DNA of 20,201 nt from Cyanobacteriota bacterium (GCA_027482985.1 JAIXVO010000253.1:1-20201); one strand, 5' to 3'. Positions 1 through 7,808 are shown, counted from the stretch's first letter. Program-made: numbers and translations. The notes: generated by a model not told the origin, from the sequence alone.

Positions 1-1108
1 CCATGTCTTTTTGAAATTGGCACACGTCGCCGATCGCTTGTAAGCAATTGGCTTCCCCCAGCTTGTTTTGGGTGCGGCGATAATACTCCAGGGTGCGGTG
101 TTGGATGTAGGCGCGGATCAGCGGTTGGAATTGAAACGTCCATTCGCCGTGGTCACAGCGTTCCAATAATAGCGATCGCCTGGCCAACTGCCGCATCTCT
201 GCCTCTGTGACCCGCACACCGCGATACTGAAAATTATCATTCAGCCGAGTCACATTAAACGGCATCGGGAATACCCAAATTTGCTCAAACAGGGCTGCCA
301 GGGCTGCGGGTAAGCGACCCAGACTAAATTCCAGCAACGCCGCTAAACAGGCTTCCGGATCGCCCCGATGTTGCCCCACCAGGTCAAAGACATTCCCCTC
401 CCGCCGTTTCAGCCAGCCAATCTCTGCCCCCTCGTCATAGGTCGATCGCAACCACCCTGCCGCCAACTGCAACACCAGCGGATGCCCCGCCGCCAGTGCC
501 ACAAACTCCTGCAATGCCGCCTCATCGCCAGTAATGCCCATGTCCCGCAATAACAAAGCCCCATCAGCCGGGAGCAAGCCACCGAGGGCAGACCACTGGC
601 ATTTCAACAACAAATTCGGCGGCAGAGTCGGTTGTTCCCGACTGGTCACCATCACCACACTGCTGCCCCCCGCTGCTAGATAGTCGCACAGCCAGCGCCC
701 ATACGCGTCTTGCACCCAATTGCCAGCCTGATCGAGCAGTGTCTCCAGGTTATCCAGCACCAGCACCACCCGCGCCTGCGCCAATGCCTGCGCCACCATG
801 CCACTCAGGTCGGTAGCCTGCGTCTCAGGTGGCAGCGATCGCCCCGTCAAGGTTTCCCACAACCAGGCCGCCCAGTTCACAAAGGGATAGGGCAGGAGGA
901 AGTTCACCCAGATCACTCGCTCCAAGTGGGGCGAGAGGGAACTTGCCCCTGCCTGACAGAGTTTGGCCATCAGCGCCGACTTCCCAAAGCCACCCGCCGC
1001 TTTCACCCCAATCAAGCGCACCGCCGAATTTTGGAACCAGGTGCGTAATTGCTGTTCCTCCTTAACTCGTCCCCGCCAATAACTCAAATCCGGCGGGCGC
1101 GTATCCAC
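1..1108 (-). CDS. NB-ARC (STAND) ATPase with start of a TPR region, partial
   Basis: The minus-strand frame is open from codon 1159 to the left edge (386 codons), so the C-terminus is missing. Visible in order: an entry motif DTRPPDLSYWRGR, Walker A (AGGFGKSAL, lysine codon at 980-982), Walker B (VVLVLDNLETLL, about 740-775), a sensor-like VVMVTSREQP (about 620-655), a GLPL-like GHPLVLQLAAGWL (about 445-485), a winged-helix-like stretch, and a final LGEANCLQAIGDVCQF that looks like the first TPR helix. These are the hallmarks of STAND signalling ATPases, which in bacteria often act in defence or regulation; the role here is inferred only from the family. No ATG precedes Walker A. The start given is a GTG at 1106-1108 with no clear ribosome site. 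The frame continues upstream, across one TGA at 1160-1162, into the gene at 1160-1615, so this may be the second half of one interrupted gene. Confidence 0.8.
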   Translation of the reverse strand, partial: MDTRPPDLSYWRGRVKEEQQLRTWFQNSAVRLIGVKAAGGFGKSALMAKLCQAGASSLSPHLERVIWVNFLLPYPFVNWAAWLWETLTGRSLPPETQATDLSGMVAQALAQARVVLVLDNLETLLDQAGNWVQDAYGRWLCDYLAAGGSSVVMVTSREQPTLPPNLLLKCQWSALGGLLPADGALLLRDMGITGDEAALQEFVALAAGHPLVLQLAAGWLRSTYDEGAEIGWLKRREGNVFDLVGQHRGDPEACLAALLEFSLGRLPAALAALFEQIWVFPMPFNVTRLNDNFQYRGVRVTEAEMRQLARRSLLLERCDHGEWTFQFQPLIRAYIQHRTLEYYRRTQNKLGEANCLQAIGDVCQFQKDM

Positions 1109-1159
1109 CTGTTGCAGGGGCTTTACTTGGTCGGCGTGCCTGCCCTCCGACGGCTGCAG

Positions 1160-1615
1160 TCAGTCATCCGGCTGCGTCCCAAAGTAGAACCGGGCATTGT
1201 CACCCGCCTGAATCACTTGAGATTTGGGGTCATTCACCTGCAACCCTTGACCACCAAAAACTTGCTGCACATTTTTGGCATTCACATCATCAAACCGCAC
1301 TAACACCTGATGGATTTCCTGGGCAATGGGTTGTACTGTGTTCACAAACTCCGGATTCTCCATTTCCTTCAGCAAGTAATCCCGAATTTGCTTGAGTTCT
1401 GGGGCCGATCCTTTGGCCGCAGCTTCTAACGTCTTCTCTGTCCCTGGTTTGCCTTTAAAGCAGCGATTCCACACCACCTGACCCAGTTTTTGAATCGGAG
1501 TCGCCGCCAACTCCACCGCCTTTTCGCCCAATTTACTCCCCATCCCTTCATAGAGCTTGTCGAGGATGATTTTGGCGATCGGGGTAGCCAGCAGGAGCGG
1601 AATCGTTTCCAGCAT
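1160..1615 (-). CDS. N-terminal module of the NB-ARC protein, or separate 151-aa protein
   Basis: This 151-residue protein has a hydrophobic, alanine-rich helical start (residues 1-45), a charged helical middle (55-110) and a C-terminal stretch QQVFGGQGLQVNDPKSQVIQ followed by an aromatic strand (FYFGT). From memory, similar modules with a QxFGGxGxQV stretch are found at the N-terminus of cyanobacterial NB-ARC/STAND proteins; this is recall, not a search. The module ends in TGA at 1160-1162. The same frame then continues for 17 codons of linker-like sequence into the DTRPPDL entry of the ATPase. Either this is the N-terminal half of a gene broken by a nonsense mutation, or it is a separately made partner of the downstream ATPase. 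ATG at 1613-1615 is the only sensible start; no Shine-Dalgarno sequence is visible. It is divergent from the ABC operon that starts at 1793. Confidence 0.65.
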   Translation of the reverse strand: MLETIPLLLATPIAKIILDKLYEGMGSKLGEKAVELAATPIQKLGQVVWNRCFKGKPGTEKTLEAAAKGSAPELKQIRDYLLKEMENPEFVNTVQPIAQEIHQVLVRFDDVNAKNVQQVFGGQGLQVNDPKSQVIQAGDNARFYFGTQPDD

Positions 1616-1792
1616 AAATTTTGTCAGGGTAATAGAACTACCTCTTTTTTAACAGAGGAATTCCACTTTTGCGATCGCGCTCCCTCCCGTCCCCGCGATC
1701 GCCCTTCACATCGTTGTTGTCAATTTGTCATCCGCATTTCATCCCCTTGGGTCTACTATGGGTGATTGGTAACGCCGGATCAGGAACGACCC

Positions 1793-2785
1793 ATGATCGA
1801 AGTCGAACATCTGAGTAAAACCTATGGCACCACCGCCGCGATCGAGGATGTCACCTTTACCGTGGCACCGGGTGAAATTTTGGGCTTTTTAGGACCCAAT
1901 GGGGCAGGCAAAACCACCACCATGCGGATTTTGGCGGGCTATTTGCCAGCCTCGGCAGGGACGGCGAAAGTCGCAGGCTATGAAGTGCATGAGCAATCGA
2001 TGGCAGTGCGGCAGCGGATTGGCTACCTGCCGGAAACACCGCCCCTCTATACAGATATGACGATTGAAGGGTATCTGCATTTTGTCGCACGGATTAAGGG
2101 CGTGACTGCGGGCGATCGCCGTCGCAATGTGGATCTGGCGCTGGAGAAAACGAACCTCAGAGATCGTCGCACCACGTTGATTCGCAAACTCTCGAAGGGC
2201 TATCGGCAGCGGGTGGGCATTGCCCAGGCGATCGTTCATGATCCCCCGGTGATCATTCTGGATGAGCCGACGGTGGGACTCGATCCGCGTCAGATTATTG
2301 AAGTCCGCCACCTGATCAAGAATTTGGCGGGCAACCATACCGTGATTCTCTCGACCCACATTTTGCCGGAAGTGAGTATGACCTGTAGCCGGGTCGCCAT
2401 CATTAATAAGGGGCGGATTGTGGCGACGAATACGCCGGAGGGCTTGCTGGCTCAACTCAATAGCGGGACAGGCTACGAGTTGGAAATTGAAGGCGATATC
2501 CATTCAGTGCAGCCGCAGTTAGCCGCGATCGCGGGTGTTAAAACCGTCGAAATCCTGCCCGCAGAGCTACCAGCAGGCCGTTCGCGGGTGAAAATTTTGG
2601 CGCAACCAGACATCCAGTTACCCGGACGCGAGATTGCCAGGGCGATCGTCGCTGCCGATCTGGGACTGCTAGAAATGCGGCGGATTCAGGCCAGCCTGGA
2701 AGATGTCTTCCTGCAACTGACCACCGAAGAAGCCCCGCTAGACAGCGCGATCGCAGAAACCGAGGAAACCGAGGAGGCGGCATAA
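1793..2785 (+). CDS. ABC transporter ATP-binding protein, ABC-2/GldA type
   Basis: A 330-residue cytoplasmic ATPase that should power the permease encoded immediately downstream. Walker A is GPNGAGKTT (residues 34-42), the signature is the variant LSKGYRQR (133-140), Walker B and D-loop are VIILDEPTVGLDP (153-165), and the switch histidine is in STHIL (near 189). The Q-loop region reads IGYLPETPP, as in GldA/NatA-like exporter ATPases. About 110 residues follow the ATPase core, ending in an acidic tail (AETEETEEAA). The frame is open from a TTG at 1766, but ATG 1793 is preferred: it follows an AGGA ribosome site by about seven bases, and MIEVEHLSKTYG is the usual family start. A TACTAT at 1754-1759 could be a -10 element, but no matching -35 is clear. 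The stop TAA directly abuts the permease ATG, so the two are almost certainly co-transcribed. The substrate is unknown. Confidence 0.93.
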   Translation: MIEVEHLSKTYGTTAAIEDVTFTVAPGEILGFLGPNGAGKTTTMRILAGYLPASAGTAKVAGYEVHEQSMAVRQRIGYLPETPPLYTDMTIEGYLHFVARIKGVTAGDRRRNVDLALEKTNLRDRRTTLIRKLSKGYRQRVGIAQAIVHDPPVIILDEPTVGLDPRQIIEVRHLIKNLAGNHTVILSTHILPEVSMTCSRVAIINKGRIVATNTPEGLLAQLNSGTGYELEIEGDIHSVQPQLAAIAGVKTVEILPAELPAGRSRVKILAQPDIQLPGREIARAIVAADLGLLEMRRIQASLEDVFLQLTTEEAPLDSAIAETEETEEAA

Positions 2786-3574
2786 ATGCAAATTATTTTG
2801 GCCAACATTGTGGCAATTTATCGGCGGGAACTGCAAAGCTACTTTCGATCGCCCCTCGCCTATGTCATCGCCGGGATCTTCTGGTTTCTGTCTGGACTAT
2901 TTTTCGTGTTCATTTTAAATGTCACCATTCAACGCATCGCCCTCGCTGATCAGTCCGGCTTCCAGGGCGCGATCGATGCCCCTTACCAGTTCTATCAAGC
3001 CTTCCTCGGTGTGCTGAGTTCGATCGCCATGTTCATCCTGCCGATCCTCTCCATGAGCCTCTATGCCGAAGAACGCAAACGCGGCACCCTCGAACTCCTC
3101 GCTACCTCCCCTGTGACCAATTGGGCCGTCGCGATCGGCAAACTCCTCGCCGTCGTCACCTTCTTCATCACCCTGCTGCTCCCCATGCTGGTCTATCAAT
3201 TCATCGTCCTCACTGCCAGCAGCCCCCCCATGAGCATTCCCCTGATCCTGCTGGGACAACTCGGCCTCATCCTCCTCGCCGCCGCCGTCATGTCCCTCGG
3301 CATGTTCATCTCCTCCCTCACCGACAGCACCATCCTCGCCGCCATCTTCACCTTCGCCCTCGTCCTTCTCCTCTGGATCATCGACGCGATCGGCCAGCAA
3401 CTTGGTGGCGCGATCGGCGCTGTCTTCGCCCACCTTTCACTGCTGAAGCATTACAATAACCTCGCCCAAGGCATCATCGACACCAGCAGCCTCGTCCTCT
3501 TCGCCAGCTACATCTTTCTCGGCATATTTTTGACCGCCCAGTCGGTGAATTTGTTCAGGTTTCAGCGGAGTTGA
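2786..3574 (+). CDS. ABC-2 type permease, GldF-like
   Basis: A 262-residue integral membrane protein with about six hydrophobic segments, the permease partner of the ATPase immediately upstream (zero-base gap). The N-terminus, IVAIYRRELQSYFRSPLAY, is the short amphipathic lead-in usual for ABC-2 permeases. The EERKRGTLELLATSPV stretch (about residues 92-107) is the conserved coupling region of this family. Together with the ATPase and the GldG-like gene at 3799 it forms the ATPase/permease/auxiliary trio called Gld-type in Bacteroidetes gliding research. In cyanobacteria the trio is common and the substrate is not established. Third codon positions here are strikingly C-rich (ctc, atc, gcc), unlike the G-rich start of the next gene. 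Several long reading frames on the opposite strand are by-products of that bias. Confidence 0.92.
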   Translation: MQIILANIVAIYRRELQSYFRSPLAYVIAGIFWFLSGLFFVFILNVTIQRIALADQSGFQGAIDAPYQFYQAFLGVLSSIAMFILPILSMSLYAEERKRGTLELLATSPVTNWAVAIGKLLAVVTFFITLLLPMLVYQFIVLTASSPPMSIPLILLGQLGLILLAAAVMSLGMFISSLTDSTILAAIFTFALVLLLWIIDAIGQQLGGAIGAVFAHLSLLKHYNNLAQGIIDTSSLVLFASYIFLGIFLTAQSVNLFRFQRS

Positions 3575-3590
3575 GGCGGGGGGAAGGGGT

Positions 3591-3790
3591 GATTGGTAAT
3601 GGGTGATTGGTAATGGGTAATGGGTGATTGGTAATGGGTAATGGGTAATGGGTAATTGGTCGATTTCAAATACTCATTCCTCGTTCCCTGTTTCTCATCC
3701 CTCATTCCCTGTTACCCATCACCCACCCATTACCTACTACCCATTACCCATTACCCATTACCATCCCCGCCTACCCATTACCCATTACCC
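3591..3790. repeat. Inverted array of heptamer tandem repeats inside the ABC operon
   Basis: The left block, about 3591-3659, is made of TGGGTAA/TGGGTGA/TTGGTAA units on the plus strand. The right block, about 3710-3790, carries the complementary unit TTACCCA many times, with a few interruptions. The 50 or so bases between hold looser ATTCCCTG/CATCCCTC copies. The two blocks can pair into one long imperfect hairpin or cruciform. The array fills most of the 224-base gap between the permease stop and the GldG-like start. Short tandem repeats with a 7-bp period are known from filamentous cyanobacteria; this looks like an expanded, inverted case. No gene is encoded here: the open frame starting at 3648 is translated repeat. 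Confidence 0.9.
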
Positions 3791-3798
3791 CCTTAAAA

Positions 3799-5418
3799 AT
3801 GAAACGTTTTCCTGCAAAAAACCTCAAATATCTCTTCTGGCTGGGGCCGATGCTGGCGATCGCGGGGCTGGTGGCTGGCGCGATCGCGGGGTGGAGTGTG
3901 ATCCCGATGGGGATGATTGCGGTGGGGGTGGCGATCGTGGCGGTGTGGTTGTTCCTCCAGGGACGGCAGGCGGATGCGAAGTCGTTTTTGGGGCAGCGAT
4001 CGACGCAGGTGGGGACGAATGCGCTGTTGACGACGCTGGCGGTGTTAATTATTCTCGGGTTCCTGAATTTTTTGGCGGCGCGGACTCCGGCACGGGTGGA
4101 TTTGACGGAAAATCAGGTGTTTACGTTGGCACCGGAAACGCAACAGGTGGTGCGGAATTTGCCAGATCCGGTGAAGGTGTGGGTGTTTGCGCCGCAAGGG
4201 GAACCGCAAGATCGGGAGTTGTTGGAAAGCTATCGGCGGCTGGGCGACAAGGTGAGTTTTGAGTTTGTTGATCCGCAGGCGCAACCGTCGCTGGCGAAAC
4301 GCTTGGAGGTCAAGAGTCCGGGGGATGTGGTGGTGGAAGTGCCCGCGAAGAACCGGAAGCAATTTGTCCAGACGGTTTCGATGGGCGCGTCGGATAATCC
4401 GACAGTGGCAGCACAGCGGTTGTCGGAGGTGAAGTTGACCAGTGCCCTGGAGCAGTTGACCAGCGATCGCCGACGACTGGCATACGTGGTGCAGGGGCAT
4501 GGGGAACGACCGCTGGCACCAGGACAAGGGGCAATGAGTGAAGCGGCGAAACTGTTGGGCGATCGCAGCTTTGACGTGAAGCCGCTCGTCCTGGCCTCTA
4601 CGAAAGCCGTCCCAACTGATGCCAATGTGGTGATCGTTGCCGGGTCGCAAAAGCCCTTTTTACCCGCCGAAGTTGAAACGCTGAAAACCTATCTGAATCG
4701 GGGCGGCAATTTGCTGCTGCTGCTGGACCCGACCGAAAAGCCGTTGGGCTTAGAACCACTGCTCAAAGACTGGGGCGTTGATCTGGATCGCCGTGTGATT
4801 GTTGATTCGTCGGCGCAAGGGTTAGCCGGATTGGGACCCGCCGATGCGATCGTGTCCCAGTATGGCGACCATCCCATTACCAAAGAATTGCAGGGTAATA
4901 TTTCCTTCTTCTCCCTGGCGCGACCTTTGGGTGTCGCCGATATCAAGGATGTGAAACGCACTGAATTGCTGTTTACCAGCGATCGCAGTTGGGCCGAAAG
5001 CGACCTCAAATCCGATCCGCTGCAATACGACCAGGGCAAAGACCAACGCGGGCCACTCGTCTTAGGCGTTGCCCTCACTCGCCCCGCCACTCCTTCCCCT
5101 CCGCCCCAACCCTCACCCGCTCCCAACAACTCCCCAACCCCCAACCCCCAACCCTCTCGCCTCGTCGTCATCGGCAATTCTACCTTTGCCACCGATGGCT
5201 ACGTGGGTCAGGTTGTGAACGGCGATGTCTTCCTCAATTCTGTCCGCTGGCTCAGTGGGGCTGATGAACAGGCGTTATCCGTTCGTCCCAAAGAAGCCAA
5301 AAATCGCCGGATTACTTTATCGGTCGCTCAAGCCGCGATCGCGGGTTGGTTAGCCCTGGTCATTCTGCCACTTCTAGGCTTTGGCTCCGCGGTCTTCGTC
5401 TGGTGGCGAAGACGCTGA
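3799..5418 (+). CDS. GldG-like auxiliary protein of ABC-2 transporter (ABC_transp_aux)
   Basis: A 539-residue membrane-anchored protein. Hydrophobic segments lie at about residues 12-31, 34-53 and 74-93, followed by the family hallmark RVDLTENQVFTLAPET (99-114), a long extracytoplasmic region, and a C-terminal membrane helix (508-536) ending in WWRRR. The middle region has the Rossmann-like features of ABC_transp_aux domains: LAYVVQGHGERPL (227-239), ANVVIVAGSQKPF (275-287) and GGNLLLLLDPTEKP (302-315). This fits GldG of the Gld ABC system, thought to work with the permease and ATPase upstream. A proline/serine/asparagine-rich insert (about 429-453) interrupts the region before RLVVIGNSTFATDGY. 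ATG 3799 has no good ribosome site but gives the expected N-terminus. The first half uses many G-ending codons; the proline insert is C-rich. It converges with the DUF3531 gene across 19 bases. Confidence 0.88.
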   Translation: MKRFPAKNLKYLFWLGPMLAIAGLVAGAIAGWSVIPMGMIAVGVAIVAVWLFLQGRQADAKSFLGQRSTQVGTNALLTTLAVLIILGFLNFLAARTPARVDLTENQVFTLAPETQQVVRNLPDPVKVWVFAPQGEPQDRELLESYRRLGDKVSFEFVDPQAQPSLAKRLEVKSPGDVVVEVPAKNRKQFVQTVSMGASDNPTVAAQRLSEVKLTSALEQLTSDRRRLAYVVQGHGERPLAPGQGAMSEAAKLLGDRSFDVKPLVLASTKAVPTDANVVIVAGSQKPFLPAEVETLKTYLNRGGNLLLLLDPTEKPLGLEPLLKDWGVDLDRRVIVDSSAQGLAGLGPADAIVSQYGDHPITKELQGNISFFSLARPLGVADIKDVKRTELLFTSDRSWAESDLKSDPLQYDQGKDQRGPLVLGVALTRPATPSPPPQPSPAPNNSPTPNPQPSRLVVIGNSTFATDGYVGQVVNGDVFLNSVRWLSGADEQALSVRPKEAKNRRITLSVAQAAIAGWLALVILPLLGFGSAVFVWWRRR

Positions 5419-5437
5419 TGGCCTCAAACCATGAACT

Positions 5438-5899
5438 TTAGTTGTACTGGCTATCGGATAGGACATCGGAACGGCTGCGGCTGTCGCCTGTCGGCCAGTC
5501 TTCGTTTTCGCCACCGACGATGACCTGTTCCAAGGTCACATAATCCTGGCTGAACTGACGCAGCGCCGTGAGCAGCACATCGAGCGCGATCGCGTCACTG
5601 GTGCCCAAGTCAAACCAGCAGCGTGCCCAGGTGCCTTCATATTCCACATCGCCCATGTTGTGCATGAGGGCCAGCATACTGTCGCCAGCCACTTCCGAGT
5701 CGTACTCCATATAGCTGATGTCCAGTCCTACGTCTTGCACCTGCAAGTTTTCAGCGTTGAAGCCACCCAGTTTGCCAATAAAAAACCAGGAGCTAAAGAC
5801 CTCTTCGAGATACTGTTTCTCGATCTCTGAGGGGACTGTGACAAACTCAATCCAGATCCATAAGTTGAAGGGATCAAATTCGCGAAACGAGATGTTCAT
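5438..5899 (-). CDS. DUF3531 family protein
   Basis: A 153-residue soluble protein recognised as DUF3531, a family shared by cyanobacteria and plastids. Conserved stretches are FREFDPFNLWIWIEF near the N-terminus, EEVFSSWFFIGKLGGFNAEN, and WARCWFDLGTSDAIALDVL. Its function is unknown. The frame is open 18 codons further up (to 5953), but those codons fall in low-complexity sequence next to an octamer repeat and look unlike the family, so the ATG at 5897-5899 is chosen. The upstream secreted-TPR gene on the same strand ends at 6016, leaving a short gap filled by the repeat. Co-transcription is possible but not shown. Confidence 0.88.
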   Translation of the reverse strand: MNISFREFDPFNLWIWIEFVTVPSEIEKQYLEEVFSSWFFIGKLGGFNAENLQVQDVGLDISYMEYDSEVAGDSMLALMHNMGDVEYEGTWARCWFDLGTSDAIALDVLLTALRQFSQDYVTLEQVIVGGENEDWPTGDSRSRSDVLSDSQYN

Positions 5900-5957
5900 G
5901 GGGGTAGGGAGTGAGGGAGTGGCGACGCGGCGCATCAGTTTTTGCGGCTGCATTTCT

Positions 5958-5992
5958 ACCCTATCACTCCATCACCCCATCTCCCCATCACC
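5958..5992. repeat. Short octamer tandem repeat between DUF3531 and TPR genes
   Basis: Read on the minus strand, this is GGTGATGG, GGAGATGG, GGTGATGG, AGTGATAG: four adjacent near-identical 8-bp units. It resembles the short tandem repeats between genes elsewhere in the window and probably arose by slippage. It lies just upstream of the DUF3531 start. Confidence 0.7.
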
Positions 5993-6015
5993 ATTTCCCC
6001 CTCACGTCCTGCCGC

Positions 6016-6957
6016 CTACTTCCCGGCTTGTCCCACCCGCTCTCTCGTTTTCCGCAGGGCGCGTTCCATTTCGCGCACCAGTCCCACTGGCAACTGGTCT
6101 TTTTTGGCGATCGCTCGTTCCAAGAACGGAATACTTTCCTGATCTTTGCCCTGTTTGGCGAGAATCCGCGATTTGAGATACCAGAGTTCGGGATTGTCGG
6201 GGGCAGCGGCGATCGCGCTGTCTACGGCAGTCATCGCTTTGTCGTAATCCTTCATCTCTAGATAGCCCATGGCTAACCCACGATCGGCCAGGTAGCGGGG
6301 ACTGGCGAATCGTTGCAGGCGTTCGATGCCCTTATCGGGACTGGAGAAGGGTAAGTAGATGCCAGAATAGACATCGATATAGCCCCGCAGCAGATTTAAC
6401 TCTGGATCATTGGGCGATTTGGCTTCGGCTTCATTCAGATACTTGAGGATTTGCTGGAGTTCACCCAACACTTTGGCGGTGCCTTTAACGGTGCCCTCTT
6501 TGGTGAAGGCATACACCCCATCAAAAAAGTGACTGACGGCCAGATAGAGATTGCCGCGCAAGGGATCGTTCCCCACCAACTTTTCGGCAGCGCTGCGGGT
6601 TTGGGTGGCAAAAGACTGAAATTCTTCTAACAATGCCGTTTTGCGCGCCTGATCTCGTTCGCCCAACATATCGCTGTAGGCCAGGGATGCCCGCATCGCC
6701 AGCGATAGGGGATCAGCCGGATCGAGTTGTTTGAGATAATTGGCGGCAGATTTGTAATCGCCTTGCTTGAAAAAGGCTTCAAAGGCGGCTTGCGTATTGG
6801 CATTGATGGGACGGGGATTGGTCGTCCGAAAGGGATCGCGTGCCAGTACTGACCCTGACCATAAACCGAGGGTCACGATCGCGGCACCCGCTACTTGCAC
6901 AACCCGGCGAATCGCTTGTCGAGCAACGGTGTTTGGCATGGTCTTCACATCATTCAT
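6016..6957 (-). CDS. Secreted TPR-repeat protein
   Basis: A 313-residue protein with a signal peptide: basic start, hydrophobic core (about residues 19-37), and likely cleavage after SVLA (39). It should therefore be periplasmic or membrane-associated. The mature part is helical with degenerate tetratricopeptide repeats. Clear units include FKQGDYKSAANYLKQLDP, the block AMGYLEMKDYDKAMTAVDSA, and PDNPELWYLKSRILAKQGKD. TPR domains bind other proteins; the partner is not known. It resembles a conserved cyanobacterial family of secreted TPR proteins (Sll0314-like by memory, not checked). The second ATG at 6937-6939 (MPNTVARQ) is an alternative start and keeps the signal peptide. It is divergent from the ABC ATPase at 7125. 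Confidence 0.85.
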   Translation of the reverse strand: MNDVKTMPNTVARQAIRRVVQVAGAAIVTLGLWSGSVLARDPFRTTNPRPINANTQAAFEAFFKQGDYKSAANYLKQLDPADPLSLAMRASLAYSDMLGERDQARKTALLEEFQSFATQTRSAAEKLVGNDPLRGNLYLAVSHFFDGVYAFTKEGTVKGTAKVLGELQQILKYLNEAEAKSPNDPELNLLRGYIDVYSGIYLPFSSPDKGIERLQRFASPRYLADRGLAMGYLEMKDYDKAMTAVDSAIAAAPDNPELWYLKSRILAKQGKDQESIPFLERAIAKKDQLPVGLVREMERALRKTRERVGQAGK

Positions 6958-7124
6958 AAGGGCAGTGGGGAATAATCGGTTCTATCCTAGCCTCAACTTC
7001 GTAGCACTGGGGTCGGCTGGTTGGGCATAATGGGAGACGCAGATAGCTCTCCCCCCCTCCCCGACGCTCGGCTTCGGAATTGGTTCCAACGGGAGCGCTG
7101 CGATCGCCCTCCTACTGTGCTTCC

Positions 7125-7808
7125 ATGCTGTACCTCCGTAATCTTAGCTATCATCCTGCCGCCAGCCACGCGCCCATCCTGAAAAATATTAACCTCCAGG
7201 TTGCCCCAGAGCAGTTGACCCTGATTGTGGGGCCTAGCGGTTCCGGGAAAAGTACTTTATTAGAGATTTTGGCGGGATTAGCAGACAAGACGCAAGGGGA
7301 GATGCGGTGGCGCGATCAGGAATTGACCTCGTTGCATTTACAACAGTTAAGCGGGTTGGTGTTTCAGTTTCCAGAGCGGCATTTTTGTGGCGGCACGATT
7401 CTGGAAGAGTTGCGGTTGGGGCATCCCGAATTGATGAGCGATCGCATTCAGCAAGCCTTAAGTGAAGTGGGCTTAGACCACCTGGATTTGAGTACCCCGC
7501 CGCAGGCTTTAAGTGGAGGGCAACAACGTCGTCTGGCACTTGCCGTCCAACTGATTCGCCAACCGAATCTGTTGCTGTTGGATGAACCCACTGCCGGTTT
7601 AGATTGGTCGATGCGCCGCCAACTGGTGAATTTGCTGGCAAAACTCAAAACCCACTGGAGTTTGCTCGTCGTTTCGCACGATGCCAGTGAGATGATTGAG
7701 ATTGCCGACCAATGTTGGACGCTTCGACAAGGGGAATTAATGCCCGTTTCTGTCGAGCATTTGAAGACGACGCGGACGGGATTTGCCCGTGAATCGCAAG
7801 TGTCCTGA
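7125..7808 (+). CDS. Small ABC ATPase, ECF/ABCI11 (NAP14)-like
   Basis: A 227-residue ATPase with Walker A GPSGSGKST (36-44), Q-loop VFQFPERHF (79-87), signature LSGGQQRR (129-136), Walker B/D-loop LLLLDEPTAGLD (149-160) and switch histidine in VVSHD (185). The FQFPERxF Q-loop and the AGLDW stretch resemble energy-coupling-factor ATPases and the plastid ABCI11/NAP14 protein, which has been linked to transition-metal homeostasis in chloroplasts. No permease or substrate-binding gene is adjacent, so partners must lie elsewhere. The frame is open from a TTG at 7080, but ATG 7125 gives the usual start just before the first strand. rsmG follows after 44 bases on the same strand and could share a transcript. 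CATAAT at 7026-7031 is a possible -10 without a convincing -35. Confidence 0.88.
   Translation: MLYLRNLSYHPAASHAPILKNINLQVAPEQLTLIVGPSGSGKSTLLEILAGLADKTQGEMRWRDQELTSLHLQQLSGLVFQFPERHFCGGTILEELRLGHPELMSDRIQQALSEVGLDHLDLSTPPQALSGGQQRRLALAVQLIRQPNLLLLDEPTAGLDWSMRRQLVNLLAKLKTHWSLLVVSHDASEMIEIADQCWTLRQGELMPVSVEHLKTTRTGFARESQVS

Noticed and set aside
710..1048. Plus-strand frames over the left part of the window
   Set aside because: They lie opposite the NB-ARC frame, whose Walker A, Walker B and GLPL motifs are clear on the minus strand; the plus-strand products show no family features.
2915..3433. 172-codon acidic, glycine-rich minus-strand frame
   Set aside because: It is the complement of the C-ending codons of the permease gene. 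The biased composition explains both its length and its Glu/Asp/Gly content.
3591..3790. Possible CRISPR array
   Set aside because: Units are only 7 bp, directly adjacent and in both orientations; there are no unique spacers of regular length and no cas genes.
3648..4262. 204-codon frame starting in the repeat array
   Set aside because: It begins by translating heptamer repeats and then runs in the wrong frame through the GldG-like gene.
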